From NCBI GenBank assembly GCA_947494435.1, contig CANLUY010000001.1:1974001-2038000 (forward strand): DNA of 64,000 nt, in the 5' to 3' direction. The notes beneath the pieces were generated by a model. That model was not told where the DNA came from and did not search any database. It worked only from the letters and a program-made list of their open reading frames with translations. This document shows, piece after piece, positions 27,338 through 36,497 of this stretch (position 1 is its first letter; every line of letters starts with the position of its first letter). Source of the stretch: an uncultured Litoreibacter sp. (GTDB taxonomy: Bacteria; Pseudomonadota; Alphaproteobacteria; Rhodobacterales; Rhodobacteraceae). The position numbers and the translations under genes were made by a program.

Positions 27338-28198
27338 ATGTCTGAGCTTGCCGTTGTCATTCCACATTTCAATGATCCAGAGCGGTTGCGCCGCTGTCTG
27401 ATGGCACTTGAGCCGCAGATAGATGAGGCCGTGCAGGTCATTGTCGTGGACAATAATTCAACCACCTCAATCTTGCCGATGCTTGATGAATTTCCGTGGT
27501 CGCGTTTCGCGGTAGAAGAAGACGCGGGCGCAGGATTGGCGCGTAACCTTGGCGTCGCGCTGACCACAGCGCCGCGACTGGCCTTTATTGATTGTGATTG
27601 TGTGCCGGGCCCCGATTGGGTCGCACATGCGCGCGGCCTTTCGCTGGGCGACCAAATTGTCGGCGGGCGGGTTGATACGTTCCACGAGGGCGAAGGCCCT
27701 TTGAATGGTGCACAGGTGTTCGAGCATGTGTTTGCTTTCGACATGGCGCGCTATGTCGCGCGGCAAGGGTTTTGTGGCAGCGGCAATATGGTTCTCCTAA
27801 GAGATGTGTTCGAGATTGTCGGTCCGTTCCGCGCCAATGTCGCGGAAGATATGGAATGGTGCCACAGGGCAGGGCGCACCGGGTTCGATATTGTCTATGA
27901 TGATGCACTCGTCGCCGCACATCCGACGCGTGGGGATTGGTCGGCGTTGAAACGAAAGTGGCGACGCTTGGCAGCGGAACGCTTCACCTTGGATGCGACC
28001 TCTGGACGCGGGCGTTTGAAATGGAGCGGGCGGGCGGTGTTGACAGCCGCAAGCATCTTGCGCGACGCGCCCCGCGTCTTGTGGACGGGCCGCTTGAGCA
28101 ATGCGCAAGACAGGTTGAGATGTCTTATGACCCTGATCCGGCTACGCGTTTTGCGGGCGTTTTGGATGGGGCGTCAGGCGGTGACAGGGAAAGCTTAG
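27338..28198 (+). CDS. Glycosyltransferase family 2
   Basis: The 286-aa protein is a GT-A fold enzyme: [16 protein letters not shown] at the N-terminus, VIVVDNNST, the AGLARNLG segment and the metal-binding acidic motif FIDCDCVPG near residue 92, with the later [11 protein letters not shown] loop as catalytic base region. Start ATG 27338 (MSELAVV) has GCAGGTG ahead; an ATG three codons earlier lacks a site. It probably adds a sugar to a surface polymer or lipid. It is a lone gene, convergent with dtd, sharing four stop-codon bases. Confidence 0.85.
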   Translation: MSELAVVIPHFNDPERLRRCLMALEPQIDEAVQVIVVDNNSTTSILPMLDEFPWSRFAVEEDAGAGLARNLGVALTTAPRLAFIDCDCVPGPDWVAHARGLSLGDQIVGGRVDTFHEGEGPLNGAQVFEHVFAFDMARYVARQGFCGSGNMVLLRDVFEIVGPFRANVAEDMEWCHRAGRTGFDIVYDDALVAAHPTRGDWSALKRKWRRLAAERFTLDATSGRGRLKWSGRAVLTAASILRDAPRVLWTGRLSNAQDRLRCLMTLIRLRVLRAFWMGRQAVTGKA

Positions 28199-28638
28199 GC
28201 TTGATCGTCCATCCAGATTGTCACGGGTCCATCATTCACCAGACTGACCGCCATATCTGCACCAAATTGACCTGTTGCGACAGGTACACCCAATTCACAC
28301 AAGTCTTGCGCAAAAGCCTCATACAGAGCGCGCCCGACTTCCGGCTTAGCTGCTGTGGAAAATCCAGGGCGATTGCCGCTGCGGGTGTCAGCGGCCAGCG
28401 TGAATTGACTGACGACCAAAGCCGCGTCGCCCGTGTCCAAGAGCGAGCGGTTCATCTTGCCAGCCTCATCACGGAAAATGCGCAGCTTTGAAACTTTTGC
28501 AGCAAGCTTGGCTGTCTGCGCGGGCTGATCGCCGTCCATGGCGCAGATCAGGATAAGAAGCCCTGCGTCAATCTCTCCGATACATGTGCCCTCAACCGTT
28601 ACGGAAGCTTGGCGCACGCGCTGGATCAGCGCCCTCAT
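28195..28638 (-). CDS. dtd: D-aminoacyl-tRNA deacylase
   Basis: The 147-aa protein matches [20 protein letters not shown], the catalytic SQFTL motif near residue 78, the [11 protein letters not shown] segment, and near the end NDGPVT, a variant of the family's GPxT motif with aspartate before glycine. DTD removes D-amino acids and glycine from mischarged tRNAs. It overlaps the upstream kinase gene by four bases and ends the long minus-strand array. Confidence 0.95.
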   Translation of the reverse strand: MRALIQRVRQASVTVEGTCIGEIDAGLLILICAMDGDQPAQTAKLAAKVSKLRIFRDEAGKMNRSLLDTGDAALVVSQFTLAADTRSGNRPGFSTAAKPEVGRALYEAFAQDLCELGVPVATGQFGADMAVSLVNDGPVTIWMDDQA

Positions 28639-29555
28639 AGCTCTGCGCGTGTGGGGGGATTTGCGCCTGCACGCGAGACGGTTACAGCGGCGCAGCGCGC
28701 GCCCATCGCCAAAGCGTGTTCAAGGTGCTCTTTAGACAGCGCCGCGATGCCAGATTTGCTCAAAGCGCCATTGTCCTGCAAGGATGCCAAAACACCGGCG
28801 TTGAACGTATCGCCCGCGCCGACGGTATCGACGACCTCAACCTTTTGGGATGGGACAAACACCCGTGTGTCTTTCGTATATCCCGTCGCCCCTTTTGCCC
28901 CTTCGGTGATCAGCACCAGTTTCGTACCGCGTGCAATGATGGCTTGAGCAAGGTCTGCGATCTCACCATCGCCTTCGAGCCATTGCAGATCTTCGTCGCT
29001 CAATTTGACGATGTCCGACAGGCTCATCATCGCTTGGATGCGTGCCACAAACGAGGCGCGGTCTTTGATGAAGCTCGGCCGGATGTTGGGATCAATCATC
29101 GTGGCACGTGTGCTGCCTTCGCGGGTCAGAAGGGCTTGAAACGCATCGGCGCTGGGGCCGGAGGCCAAGGAAATTCCACCGAAGAACAGCGCGTCCACGC
29201 TGTCGGGCAGGCTTGGCAAATCGGCCTCACGCAGAGAGGTCAGAGCGGAGTTTTCGTCGTAGAATGTGTAGGTTGCATGGCCATCCTGCAGCCGCACGAA
29301 GGCCAATGTCGTCGGCGCATCGGGGCGCGGTGACAGATCGACGGACACGTCCGAGCCGTGCAATTTTTCAACCAAAAGCTCGCCGAACAAATCAGACGAA
29401 AGCGGGCAAAAGAACCCCGGTTTTGCCTCAAGCCGTCCCAAAGCAATTGCCGTGTTGAACACCGCGCCGCCCGCATAGGGGGCAAATGCCTGCTCTCCCG
29501 CCGTGGTTTCCCGCGGCAGCATGTCGATCAGGGCTTCTCCGCAACATAGGATCAT
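28635..29555 (-). CDS. PfkB family carbohydrate kinase (fructokinase-like)
   Basis: The 306-aa protein has the ribokinase fold: an N-terminal [26 protein letters not shown] (substrate-binding), and the PfkB signature [14 protein letters not shown] near residue 245 with the catalytic aspartate. Its beginning resembles bacterial fructokinases. It phosphorylates a sugar with ATP in the cytoplasm. It overlaps both neighbours by four bases (zinc-ribbon gene upstream, dtd downstream), so it is co-translated with the module although a metabolic link is not obvious. Confidence 0.88.
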   Translation of the reverse strand: MILCCGEALIDMLPRETTAGEQAFAPYAGGAVFNTAIALGRLEAKPGFFCPLSSDLFGELLVEKLHGSDVSVDLSPRPDAPTTLAFVRLQDGHATYTFYDENSALTSLREADLPSLPDSVDALFFGGISLASGPSADAFQALLTREGSTRATMIDPNIRPSFIKDRASFVARIQAMMSLSDIVKLSDEDLQWLEGDGEIADLAQAIIARGTKLVLITEGAKGATGYTKDTRVFVPSQKVEVVDTVGAGDTFNAGVLASLQDNGALSKSGIAALSKEHLEHALAMGARCAAVTVSRAGANPPTRAEL

Positions 29556-30640
29556 TGTTGTTGTGCCATTCCATAACCTATGGCCGCTGCAACCAGCAGC
29601 CCGATGATAACCGCGATTGCGATCTTGATAGCTGAATAAGGACGCTCCCCCCGCACGGCGCCGGTCTGGCCGTTGACGACGAAGCGGTAGGTAGCGCCAC
29701 GATACTTATAGGCCGCCATCCAGACCGGCAGCAGAATATGTTTGAACGTCACGTTGCTGACATCCGTGTCAACGCTGTGAATGCGCTGGCGGTCGCCGCC
29801 AATGTCAAAGCGCACATCGCGGGTGATCGTGTTGTCCATCACTGTGCGCGCCTCGGCAAAGCCGTCATCCAGCGCGATTGTGTAGGCCTCCGCGCGAAAG
29901 CCTGCGAGGTATTCCGGCGAATAGGGGCTGAGATGCGCAAGGTCCCAAGGCGCAAGCGCGTCCGTGTAGGGCCTTGGCAGGGAATTTGAGGCAAGCACCA
30001 GCACGTCGTCAAAATCGCGCGCCACCCGTCCACGGACGCGGTTCCAGCGGGTTTTTGTGACCATGACATCGACTTTTTTGCCGTCGCGGACCACCGTTTG
30101 TCTGACCTGATAGTCAACGCCGCGTTCACCGGAATAGGATGACTTCGTATCCGCGTCATAGGTCCAATACGGTACATAAATTCCGTCGAGCTTTCGGCCC
30201 TTCTTGGCGTATTCCTGCAAGCCGTTCGGGGCAAACCAACGCCGCCCGAGCCAGTCGACCATGGCTTTGCGCGCGGCGCGTTCGTCTAATTCAAACGGCA
30301 CCACGCCTTTGGGTTTGATATGGCGGTGCGCCCCTGTGTCGGCCACTACAGGTGTGGCGCAAAACGGGCATTCGGTTGCGTGGATATCGGGGTCGAATTC
30401 AACTTGCGCTGCGCAATTGGGGCATTGTGTGACGCGGGTTTCTTCCATCTCGGCCTCGGCCAAGGCGCCGCGCACGGCGGAATTGAAGTCGAGCTCTCGG
30501 ATCGCGCGGGACCTGCCTTCGGTGACCGCTTCGGTGTTGCCGCAATGGGTGCAGGTCAGCAGGTGTTCACCGGGCGTGAACTCCATATCCGAGCCGCAAT
30601 TGTCACAAGGAAAGCGGTGTTCTTGGGTGATCGCGTTCAT
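29552..30640 (-). CDS. TFIIB-type zinc-ribbon membrane-anchored protein
   Basis: The 362-aa protein has two zinc ribbons, C12/C15/C30/C33 and C73/C76/C91/C94, a globular domain (about 110-330) with YVPYWTYDADT and PVWMAAYKY segments, and one C-terminal membrane helix near 337-357. Such proteins are often misnamed replication factor Y or helicase; no helicase motif is present. B. subtilis YdjG has a comparable zinc-ribbon/membrane plan and works with the SPFH protein YdjI. An SPFH gene lies two genes upstream here, so a membrane-anchoring partner role is a reasonable inference. Confidence 0.75.
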   Translation of the reverse strand: MNAITQEHRFPCDNCGSDMEFTPGEHLLTCTHCGNTEAVTEGRSRAIRELDFNSAVRGALAEAEMEETRVTQCPNCAAQVEFDPDIHATECPFCATPVVADTGAHRHIKPKGVVPFELDERAARKAMVDWLGRRWFAPNGLQEYAKKGRKLDGIYVPYWTYDADTKSSYSGERGVDYQVRQTVVRDGKKVDVMVTKTRWNRVRGRVARDFDDVLVLASNSLPRPYTDALAPWDLAHLSPYSPEYLAGFRAEAYTIALDDGFAEARTVMDNTITRDVRFDIGGDRQRIHSVDTDVSNVTFKHILLPVWMAAYKYRGATYRFVVNGQTGAVRGERPYSAIKIAIAVIIGLLVAAAIGYGMAQQQ

Positions 30641-30643
30641 CGG

Positions 30644-31213
30644 TCAGAGGAACCTGTGCAAAACCTTTGGTGCCATGATACGCAGGGCATTATCACGCAA
30701 GGCGATGTGCCGCCACAGGTGAAATATTGCGTGAAATCCAACCAGACCTGCGAGTGCATAAAACTGATAGGTGTGAAACAGCCCGACCAAGTGATTGGCC
30801 CGCGGGAAACCCAATGCAGGGGCAACGGGAATGATGCCGCCAGCCCATAGGATGACGGCGGAGGTCAGACCAAGAAGAAAGCCACCAAAGGCCACGGTGA
30901 ACAGACCCCAGACCAATGTGTGATGCATCAGCTTGTGCACTTTGCGCGCCCAGCCCGGCAGTTTCGGGCCCGGTCTGCTGGCCAGCCCTTTGCGCAAGTA
31001 CATTGCTGTCCAAAGCAGCGCGAGTGTCACGAAGATCAGCCCCATGACCGAATGGAACTGGAACACGACCGGACCCATCCGCCTTAGCGCGTCCGGATCT
31101 GCGAAGATGAACCAGACAAAGAACGGAATGATCCCCCAATGCAGCCATTTCAGCGCCGTGCGGCGCGCCGGCAGGTGTTTGGAGAAGGCAAAGGTCATCA
31201 TGTCCGAAGACAC
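30644..31213 (-). CDS. Cytochrome b561-type membrane protein
   Basis: The 189-aa protein has four predicted membrane helices with histidines placed as in bacterial b561 (CybB-like) proteins: LKWLHWGIIPF, FQFHSVMGL, KVHKLMHHTLVWG and GLVGFHAIFHLWRH. Two b hemes are expected, with quinol or superoxide as possible electron donors. Two starts exist, MSSDMMTF (31213) and MMTF (31201). It lies three bases ahead of the zinc-ribbon gene and 31 after the SPFH gene, so it belongs to the same array. It is unlike the b561 at 221-991. Confidence 0.82.
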   Translation of the reverse strand: MSSDMMTFAFSKHLPARRTALKWLHWGIIPFFVWFIFADPDALRRMGPVVFQFHSVMGLIFVTLALLWTAMYLRKGLASRPGPKLPGWARKVHKLMHHTLVWGLFTVAFGGFLLGLTSAVILWAGGIIPVAPALGFPRANHLVGLFHTYQFYALAGLVGFHAIFHLWRHIALRDNALRIMAPKVLHRFL

Positions 31214-31244
31214 GATGCGATATGCGGTTAAGTTTCGGATCGCC

Positions 31245-32366
31245 CTAGCGCGCCGGTGGCGGCGGTGGTGGCAGGATCGTGAAAAGCTGCGCCAGTTCGG
31301 TCACATCTTCTGCGGCCATCCAACCATCTTGACCAGGCGTCCAGACCATCGTGTCACGCGCCAACCCGCCTTCCGCTGCCATGCGTCCCAAGGCCGCTTT
31401 TGAAAACGGCCCCTTCGTCTCGCCATTCTCAGCAATATGCCAAACGTGCTCCACCGGGGGGGGGGGAGGGGGCGGTGCTGCGGCGGGCGCGGCGCCCCAT
31501 GGGCCTTGCTGCATTTGGTTCGCCATTTGCGTGGCCATCGCCATGCCCATGCCAGCCCCAAGCCCTGCGCCCATACCACCGCCGCCATTTGGGTTGCGCG
31601 CGGCGGCTGTCATGGCTTCCGCGGCGGAGTATTGCGTGAACTTGCCCAGATCACCCGCGATCCCCATGGAGGAACGCTTGTCCAAGGCCTCTTCAACAGC
31701 GGGCGGGAGGGACACGTTTTCAATGTAGAATTCTGGGATGCTCAGCCCGTAATCCCCCACGATGGGAGAGATAGCGGATGCAATCAGCTTGCCCAGATCG
31801 CCCGTGTTGGCGGCCATGTCCAGTGCCGGGATACCGGCGCTACTGATCGTGCGGGAGAATTCCTGTACGATGATGTTGCGGATCTGATAGCTGATCTCGT
31901 CCATTGTGAATTCACCATCAGTGCCCACGATCTCCGTCAGGAATTTCGCAGGATCAGAGATGCGCGTCGAATAAGTGCCATAGGCACGGATGCGCAGCGG
32001 TCCGAACTCAGGATCACGCAGCATGATCGGGTTTTTTGTACCCCATTTCAGATCGTTAAAGCGCGTTGTGTTGACGAAGTAGACTTCCGATTTGAACGGG
32101 CTTTTGAAGCCGTGATCCCAATGGTTCAGCGTCGTTAGGATCGGCATGTTGTTGGTTTCAAGGAAATACATCCCCGGCGTGAACACGTCCGCCAACTGGC
32201 CCTCATGCACGAACACAGCCGCCTGACCTTCGCGGACAGTAAGCTTCGCGCCATATTTGATCTCGTGACCTTCACGGTCAAAACGCCAGACCATCGTGTC
32301 GCGCGTGTCATCGACCCAATGGATGACGTCGATGAACTGGCCGGAAAGGAAATCAAGAATACCCAT
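31245..32366 (-). CDS. SPFH domain protein with C-terminal GYF-like domain (YdjI type)
   Basis: The 373-aa protein has an SPFH domain (about 30-230; QAAVFVHEGQLADVFTPG, FNDLKWGTKNPIMLRDPE), a glycine/methionine/alanine-rich linker (about 255-300), seven prolines in a row, and a GYF_2-like domain (about 305-365; WHIAENGETKGPFSKAALGRM). It resembles the virion-core-protein-like COG4260/YdjI group. SPFH proteins form membrane-associated rings or scaffolds. The proline run is encoded by a G11 tract on the plus strand, a slippage-prone site. Neighbours suggest a membrane-stress role. Confidence 0.87.
   Translation of the reverse strand: MGILDFLSGQFIDVIHWVDDTRDTMVWRFDREGHEIKYGAKLTVREGQAAVFVHEGQLADVFTPGMYFLETNNMPILTTLNHWDHGFKSPFKSEVYFVNTTRFNDLKWGTKNPIMLRDPEFGPLRIRAYGTYSTRISDPAKFLTEIVGTDGEFTMDEISYQIRNIIVQEFSRTISSAGIPALDMAANTGDLGKLIASAISPIVGDYGLSIPEFYIENVSLPPAVEEALDKRSSMGIAGDLGKFTQYSAAEAMTAAARNPNGGGGMGAGLGAGMGMAMATQMANQMQQGPWGAAPAAAPPPPPPPVEHVWHIAENGETKGPFSKAALGRMAAEGGLARDTMVWTPGQDGWMAAEDVTELAQLFTILPPPPPPAR
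31456..31466. repeat. Eleven-G homopolymer inside the SPFH gene
   Basis: G x11 on the plus strand encodes prolines between the SPFH part and the GYF-like domain. A one-base slip would frameshift and remove the GYF-like domain. Confidence 0.9.
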
Positions 32367-32390
32367 GTGGTCCTCGTTTGAAGTGAAGTG

Positions 32391-33341
32391 TTAACTTTCG
32401 CCGCCAAGTAACTCAGCAGCAATGATATCTACAACCGGCCGTGCCTCATTCGGGGTGGCCCCGAGCGGCAAGCGCTTGTCGTAGAGGATTTTCAACAGCA
32501 GCTCATCATGGCTGGTCAGAAGGGCGAATTCATCGTCATCATTGAAGATTGACGGCCGCGCTGCGGGGCTATCATTGCTCAGGCCAAGACCTTGGGCGAT
32601 CTCTTCATGAAAGCAGCTGTCGCGCAGAAGCTTGGGATGTTCGGCGCGTACAATGGCGATCGCGGAATGGAAGTTGTCAGGGTTATCCGCGTCTGAGAAC
32701 GCATAGACCGCACAGTAAACCGGGCGCGGCATATTCGTGATTTGGTCCGCCAGATTGGCACCAAGCCCCGGGAAAAGCTTCATCAGTTTCGGCGCATACG
32801 CGTCCAACTCGTCAACGGTCAAAACCGCTACGGTGAAATTGCCACGACGCTGGTTCAAGGCAATGTCTAAACCTGTGAGCCGCGACAGTCGTCCAGCGTA
32901 ACCGGCGACGGTCGTGCGGGACTCCCGCTTGATCTCGTCCGAGACGGCCGGCCCAAAATCCATGGTAAGGCGCACAGGTTTGTTCCAGCGTTGCACCTTA
33001 CCCTCGGATTTGCGGTCCTCATACGTGCCGCCTGAGAAGGTGAATTCGTTGAACACACCGATTTGTACGAAGTTGCGCACAAGGTCGCGCTTGGAAAACG
33101 GCGTGTCGATCCCGCCGCCATCACGGCGCATCAGACCTTGGGCGACCAGTTGGCGTTGCACGGTCTCATAGTAGGCTGCCAATGCGACGCTGCGTTCCGA
33201 GGGTTGAACAGGGGGCGCCGGTGCTACAACTGGCTGCGCCTTTCGCTGTTCAGGGCGGGGGCTGGATACGGGTTCTTCACAGGCTGCGAGCAAAAATGCG
33301 CCCGCAACCAAAAGCCCGAATTTTGTGCCCCACCGTCCCAT
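32391..33341 (-). CDS. DUF2927 lipoprotein
   Basis: The 316-aa protein has a lipobox (FLLAAC, cysteine 20) after a hydrophobic signal, so it should be lipid-anchored facing the periplasm. A proline-rich linker (about 22-48) leads to a DUF2927 domain (about 75-310) that includes SCFHEEIAQGLGLSND, which looks like an HExxxxxG zinc-peptidase remnant (HEE-IAQGLG). Function is unknown. It starts 2 bases after telA and sits 24 bases before the SPFH gene, so it is part of the array and may be its periplasmic sensor. Confidence 0.82.
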   Translation of the reverse strand: MGRWGTKFGLLVAGAFLLAACEEPVSSPRPEQRKAQPVVAPAPPVQPSERSVALAAYYETVQRQLVAQGLMRRDGGGIDTPFSKRDLVRNFVQIGVFNEFTFSGGTYEDRKSEGKVQRWNKPVRLTMDFGPAVSDEIKRESRTTVAGYAGRLSRLTGLDIALNQRRGNFTVAVLTVDELDAYAPKLMKLFPGLGANLADQITNMPRPVYCAVYAFSDADNPDNFHSAIAIVRAEHPKLLRDSCFHEEIAQGLGLSNDSPAARPSIFNDDDEFALLTSHDELLLKILYDKRLPLGATPNEARPVVDIIAAELLGGES

Positions 33342-33343
33342 GT

Positions 33344-34531
33344 TTATCCGGCGCTACCGCCGATATTGTCGCCACTGCCGGTGCTGCGGGCTTTTGCCGA
33401 GGCCAACGTGTCGCGTAGCTCTGCCTCCATTTGGTCCAGTTTATCCTCGGCTTCGGCGCGCTTGCGTTTGCCTTCATCCGCGATTTGCAAGCTTTCATTG
33501 ATGGTGGCGACCAAATCGTCATTGGCTTGCTGGACCGCTTCGATGTCGAAGACGCCACGCTCCATTTCCTCGCGGATGGATTTGTTGGCCATGCGCAGGT
33601 TTTCGGCGTTGGATTTCAGTAACTCGTTGGTCAAATCATTGGCGTCGCGCACAGCGCCGGCGGCCTCAGCAGAGCGTTGGATTGTCAGCGCTTGCGCCAG
33701 TTGGGTTTCCCAAAGCGGCACGGTGTTGACGAGCGTGGAGTTGATCTTGGTGACAAGCGATTTGTCATTTTCCTGCACCAACCGGATGGAGGGCAGGGAT
33801 TGCATCGTCACCTGACGCGTCAGTTTCAGGTCATGCACGCGGCGTTCCAGATCGTCACGTGCGGCCCGCAGGTCACGCAATTCTTGGGCGACCATGACTT
33901 TTTTGTCTTCCGCCGCAGCCTCAACTGCCGCTTCTTTCGCAGGGATATCATTTGCATCAAGCTCAGCGATCTTCTCTTCACCTGCGGTGATATACAGTGC
34001 CAATTCGTCGTAGAAATCGAGCGTGCGTTCATAGAGAACATCCAACGACTTGATGTCCTTCAGAAGCACATGCTCATGTTGCAGCAAGTCATCTGTGATT
34101 TTGTCGATCTGGCCTTGCACAGTTTCATACTTCGCCATGAACATTGCGGCAGGCTTGGCTTTGCCCAGCAGCTTTTCCCACCAAGACCGCTTGCGGTTCG
34201 GATTCAATTCCGAGACGGAGAAACCGCGGATCGTCGTCACGATATCACGCAGGGAGTTGCCAGCAGGACCGACATCTTTGTTCTTCACATCGGCCAGCAT
34301 GGATTGGCTGATCTCTTGCAACCCTGCCTGCGCGTTGGAGCCGAAGGACACGATGGAGTTGGTATCCGTCATATCAATCTCGTCCATCCGCTTGCGAATC
34401 TCGGCCGCGACAGGCGCATCGGCCTTGGCAAGAGGGACCAGATCAGTTGAGGGTTCGGGCAGAACCACAGCGTTTACTTCATCCAGCAGGGCGACCGAGG
34501 CTTGTGCCTTCTCGCGAACGGTTTCTGTCAT
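33344..34531 (-). CDS. telA: Toxic anion resistance protein TelA family
   Basis: The 395-aa protein matches TelA (PF05816): DTNSIVSFGSNAQAGL near residue 50, LRDIVTTIRGFSVSELNPNRKRSWWEKLLGK, and a long helical coiled-coil region up to about 380 with IRLVQENDKSLVTKI and TVPLWETQLAQAL. TelA proteins are linked to tellurite and other membrane-active stress; the mechanism is not known. It lies 22 bases after xpaC, the pairing seen in Bacillus (xpaC-yaaN). No membrane helix is visible. Confidence 0.93.
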   Translation of the reverse strand: MTETVREKAQASVALLDEVNAVVLPEPSTDLVPLAKADAPVAAEIRKRMDEIDMTDTNSIVSFGSNAQAGLQEISQSMLADVKNKDVGPAGNSLRDIVTTIRGFSVSELNPNRKRSWWEKLLGKAKPAAMFMAKYETVQGQIDKITDDLLQHEHVLLKDIKSLDVLYERTLDFYDELALYITAGEEKIAELDANDIPAKEAAVEAAAEDKKVMVAQELRDLRAARDDLERRVHDLKLTRQVTMQSLPSIRLVQENDKSLVTKINSTLVNTVPLWETQLAQALTIQRSAEAAGAVRDANDLTNELLKSNAENLRMANKSIREEMERGVFDIEAVQQANDDLVATINESLQIADEGKRKRAEAEDKLDQMEAELRDTLASAKARSTGSGDNIGGSAG

Positions 34532-34553
34532 CTCATTCCTCCTTGGACCGCGC

Positions 34554-35423
34554 TTAGGTGCGCGGCGTGATGCCTTCGCGCTGCAAACGATCGCGCAGCA
34601 CGTCGATTTCGATCTCCAGATCGTCTTTGCTGTTAACCAACAGCTTTTGGTTTTTCGCGGTGAAATTTCCTTCTAGATCGTCCAGCAACGCGGTGAAATC
34701 CGCTTTCGCGGCTTCATCCGGCGTTCGGGCAGTCAGGTCCACATATTTCGTCGTCGCGTCACGCGCACCTTGCAGATAAACGCCCAAATAGCGCCTTGCC
34801 GTGCGCAGATCACGCGGGTCGTTTTCGATGGTCCGAAACATCTCACGTGCTGTTGTCATGAAACCGTCGACCCGCGCAATCAGGACGCGGTCCTTTGTTG
34901 CCTCGATCGCTGTTTTCATCGATCTCAAGTGGCGTTCCGCCTCATCAATGGCTTTCGCCACGCGGTCGTTTTGAAATTCGTCTACGCCTTCAAGCGTTTT
35001 ATTGCGCATCGGGTCCAGACCGAAAGAAAACAGGTGCAGACCGGCTGCGATGGCTCCGTACAGGAGGCCATTGATTAATCCGCCGTCAAATGTGGCAAGT
35101 CCTACGCCCAATCCCAAAAGACCTGCGCCAAACAGCTTTCGTGGAATGGCCGGCCGGCGGGAGATCGTCCGGGCGTTATATGCCTCTTCTGCTTCCAGCC
35201 CTTCGCGGGTGAGCCATGCGGCGAGTGCGATGGAGGCGAAGGCCAAGAGGTTCAAGGCCAACCCCGTGGGTCCGCTGCCAAAGGCCGTAAGCAGAAGGGG
35301 GATCGCAGCCACAGCCAGCAAAATTGCGCGAGATCGTCCGCGTTGGGGCGCTGCATGCCGCAAGGCCCCCTGTTTCTTGGGAGACTTATTCGGGCTGAAC
35401 TGCCCGCCATAGCGTTGGGCCAT
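34554..35423 (-). CDS. XpaC-like 5-bromo-4-chloroindolyl phosphate hydrolysis family protein
   Basis: The 289-aa protein starts at ATG 35423 (MAQRYGGQFSPNK). After a basic N-terminal tail come membrane helices near 30-65 and 95-130. The C-terminal half is helical and matches the XpaC family (PF10112): DEFQNDRVAKAIDEAERHL, TAREMFRTIENDPRDLRTARRYLGVYL. XpaC is not proven to be a hydrolase; it is regularly beside TelA. The start overlaps the stop of a 26-codon membrane ORF (TGATG), so the two are probably coupled. Confidence 0.86.
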   Translation of the reverse strand: MAQRYGGQFSPNKSPKKQGALRHAAPQRGRSRAILLAVAAIPLLLTAFGSGPTGLALNLLAFASIALAAWLTREGLEAEEAYNARTISRRPAIPRKLFGAGLLGLGVGLATFDGGLINGLLYGAIAAGLHLFSFGLDPMRNKTLEGVDEFQNDRVAKAIDEAERHLRSMKTAIEATKDRVLIARVDGFMTTAREMFRTIENDPRDLRTARRYLGVYLQGARDATTKYVDLTARTPDEAAKADFTALLDDLEGNFTAKNQKLLVNSKDDLEIEIDVLRDRLQREGITPRT

Positions 35424-35503
35424 CAGAGCACTCCGACCGATGCGCCAAGCACCAAAACGAACAGCACCACATAGGCGAATTTCTGCATGACCGGAAAGGA
35501 CAT
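35423..35503 (-). CDS. 26-aa single-helix membrane peptide ahead of xpaC
   Basis: ATG 35503 to TGA 35425-35423 encodes MSFPVMQKF followed by a hydrophobic stretch (about residues 9-26, AYVVLFVLVLGASVGVL). A GGGGA site lies seven bases upstream. The stop overlaps the xpaC start (TGATG), giving a typical coupling arrangement, and the 69 bases to terC make it co-directional with the array. The peptide could be a small membrane partner of XpaC/TelA or a translational coupler. It is too short for database families and I know of no name for it. Confidence 0.55.
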   Translation of the reverse strand: MSFPVMQKFAYVVLFVLVLGASVGVL

Positions 35504-35571
35504 AGGTTCCCCACACTTCTCGACTTGGCCCCAATATAGGGGGACCAAGGGTCAGTTACCAGAAAATCACG

Positions 35572-36402
35572 TTAGTGGGTCTTGTGCGACTGCGCTGCGG
35601 CCCGCTCTGCTTCCAGTTTGCGGGCATAGCCGGACTGGATGAACTCGACAACAAACAACACGATGACAGAGAAATAGAAGGTCGTCTTGGACATCGGGAT
35701 AAGCGGATAGCCGAAAATTTTGATCGCAAGGCTGTCATCATGGGCAGCATGGCTGGCGGCAACGCCTGCTTCACCCAGCAGAACAACGCCCACAATCAGA
35801 AGGATGAACAAACCCAAGACTTCATACATGCGGTTCTTTTGCAGGAAGGTCGTTACACCATCGGCCAGCAGCAACATCGCGAGCCCCGAGATGATGATGG
35901 CGGTCGCGAGGACCGGGAAGACGTCGGTGATCGCAATTGCAGACAGAACCGAGTCGAACGAGAAGATCAGGTTCATAAAGACAATCAGCATCACCACCTT
36001 GAAGGCGGATTTGCCGGATTTCCCCTCAATATCTGCGTCCAAGTGCTGGACCGACAGCAAATGCCCGATCTCTTTGAAAGCCGTATACATGATGAACGCG
36101 CCACCGAAGACAAAAACACAGGTCGCAAAATTGACCCCTCCGGTCAGAATACCTTCCCATTCAAACACGTAGAATGGCTCAGTCAGCTTGCTCAGCAGGC
36201 TCACCATCACAAACAGCAAAATCACCCGCAACGCGACCGCTATGATGATCCCCCAAAAGCGCACAGCTTTCTGCTGGGCGACAGGCGCGCGTTGGCTTTC
36301 GATAGAGATATAAAGCAGGTTGTCGAAGCCCAAAACGGCTTGCAAGAAGCAAAGCATCAAAAGGTTGCCAAGGTTTTCGAAGGTCAGAAGGTCAGCGAAC
36401 AT
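35572..36402 (-). CDS. terC: TerC family integral membrane protein
   Basis: The 276-aa protein has about eight membrane helices and the TerC acidic motifs within them: AVLGFDNLLYI (D27) and NLIFSFDSVLSAI (D near residue 154). TerC/Alx proteins are linked to metal ion export, chiefly manganese, and to tellurite resistance. It is the first gene of the minus-strand Ter/TelA array, 95 bases after the pseudouridine synthase. It ends with a basic cytoplasmic tail (LEAERAAAQSHKTH). Confidence 0.9.
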   Translation of the reverse strand: MFADLLTFENLGNLLMLCFLQAVLGFDNLLYISIESQRAPVAQQKAVRFWGIIIAVALRVILLFVMVSLLSKLTEPFYVFEWEGILTGGVNFATCVFVFGGAFIMYTAFKEIGHLLSVQHLDADIEGKSGKSAFKVVMLIVFMNLIFSFDSVLSAIAITDVFPVLATAIIISGLAMLLLADGVTTFLQKNRMYEVLGLFILLIVGVVLLGEAGVAASHAAHDDSLAIKIFGYPLIPMSKTTFYFSVIVLFVVEFIQSGYARKLEAERAAAQSHKTH

Positions 36403-36497
36403 AAGTAAGATCCGGTCTTTTAGTGTCGTTGTTCTCTATACCTTGCATTACGTATGACACGGGGCAAGGGTTCCGATGTTTGGATTTTTACCCTCAA

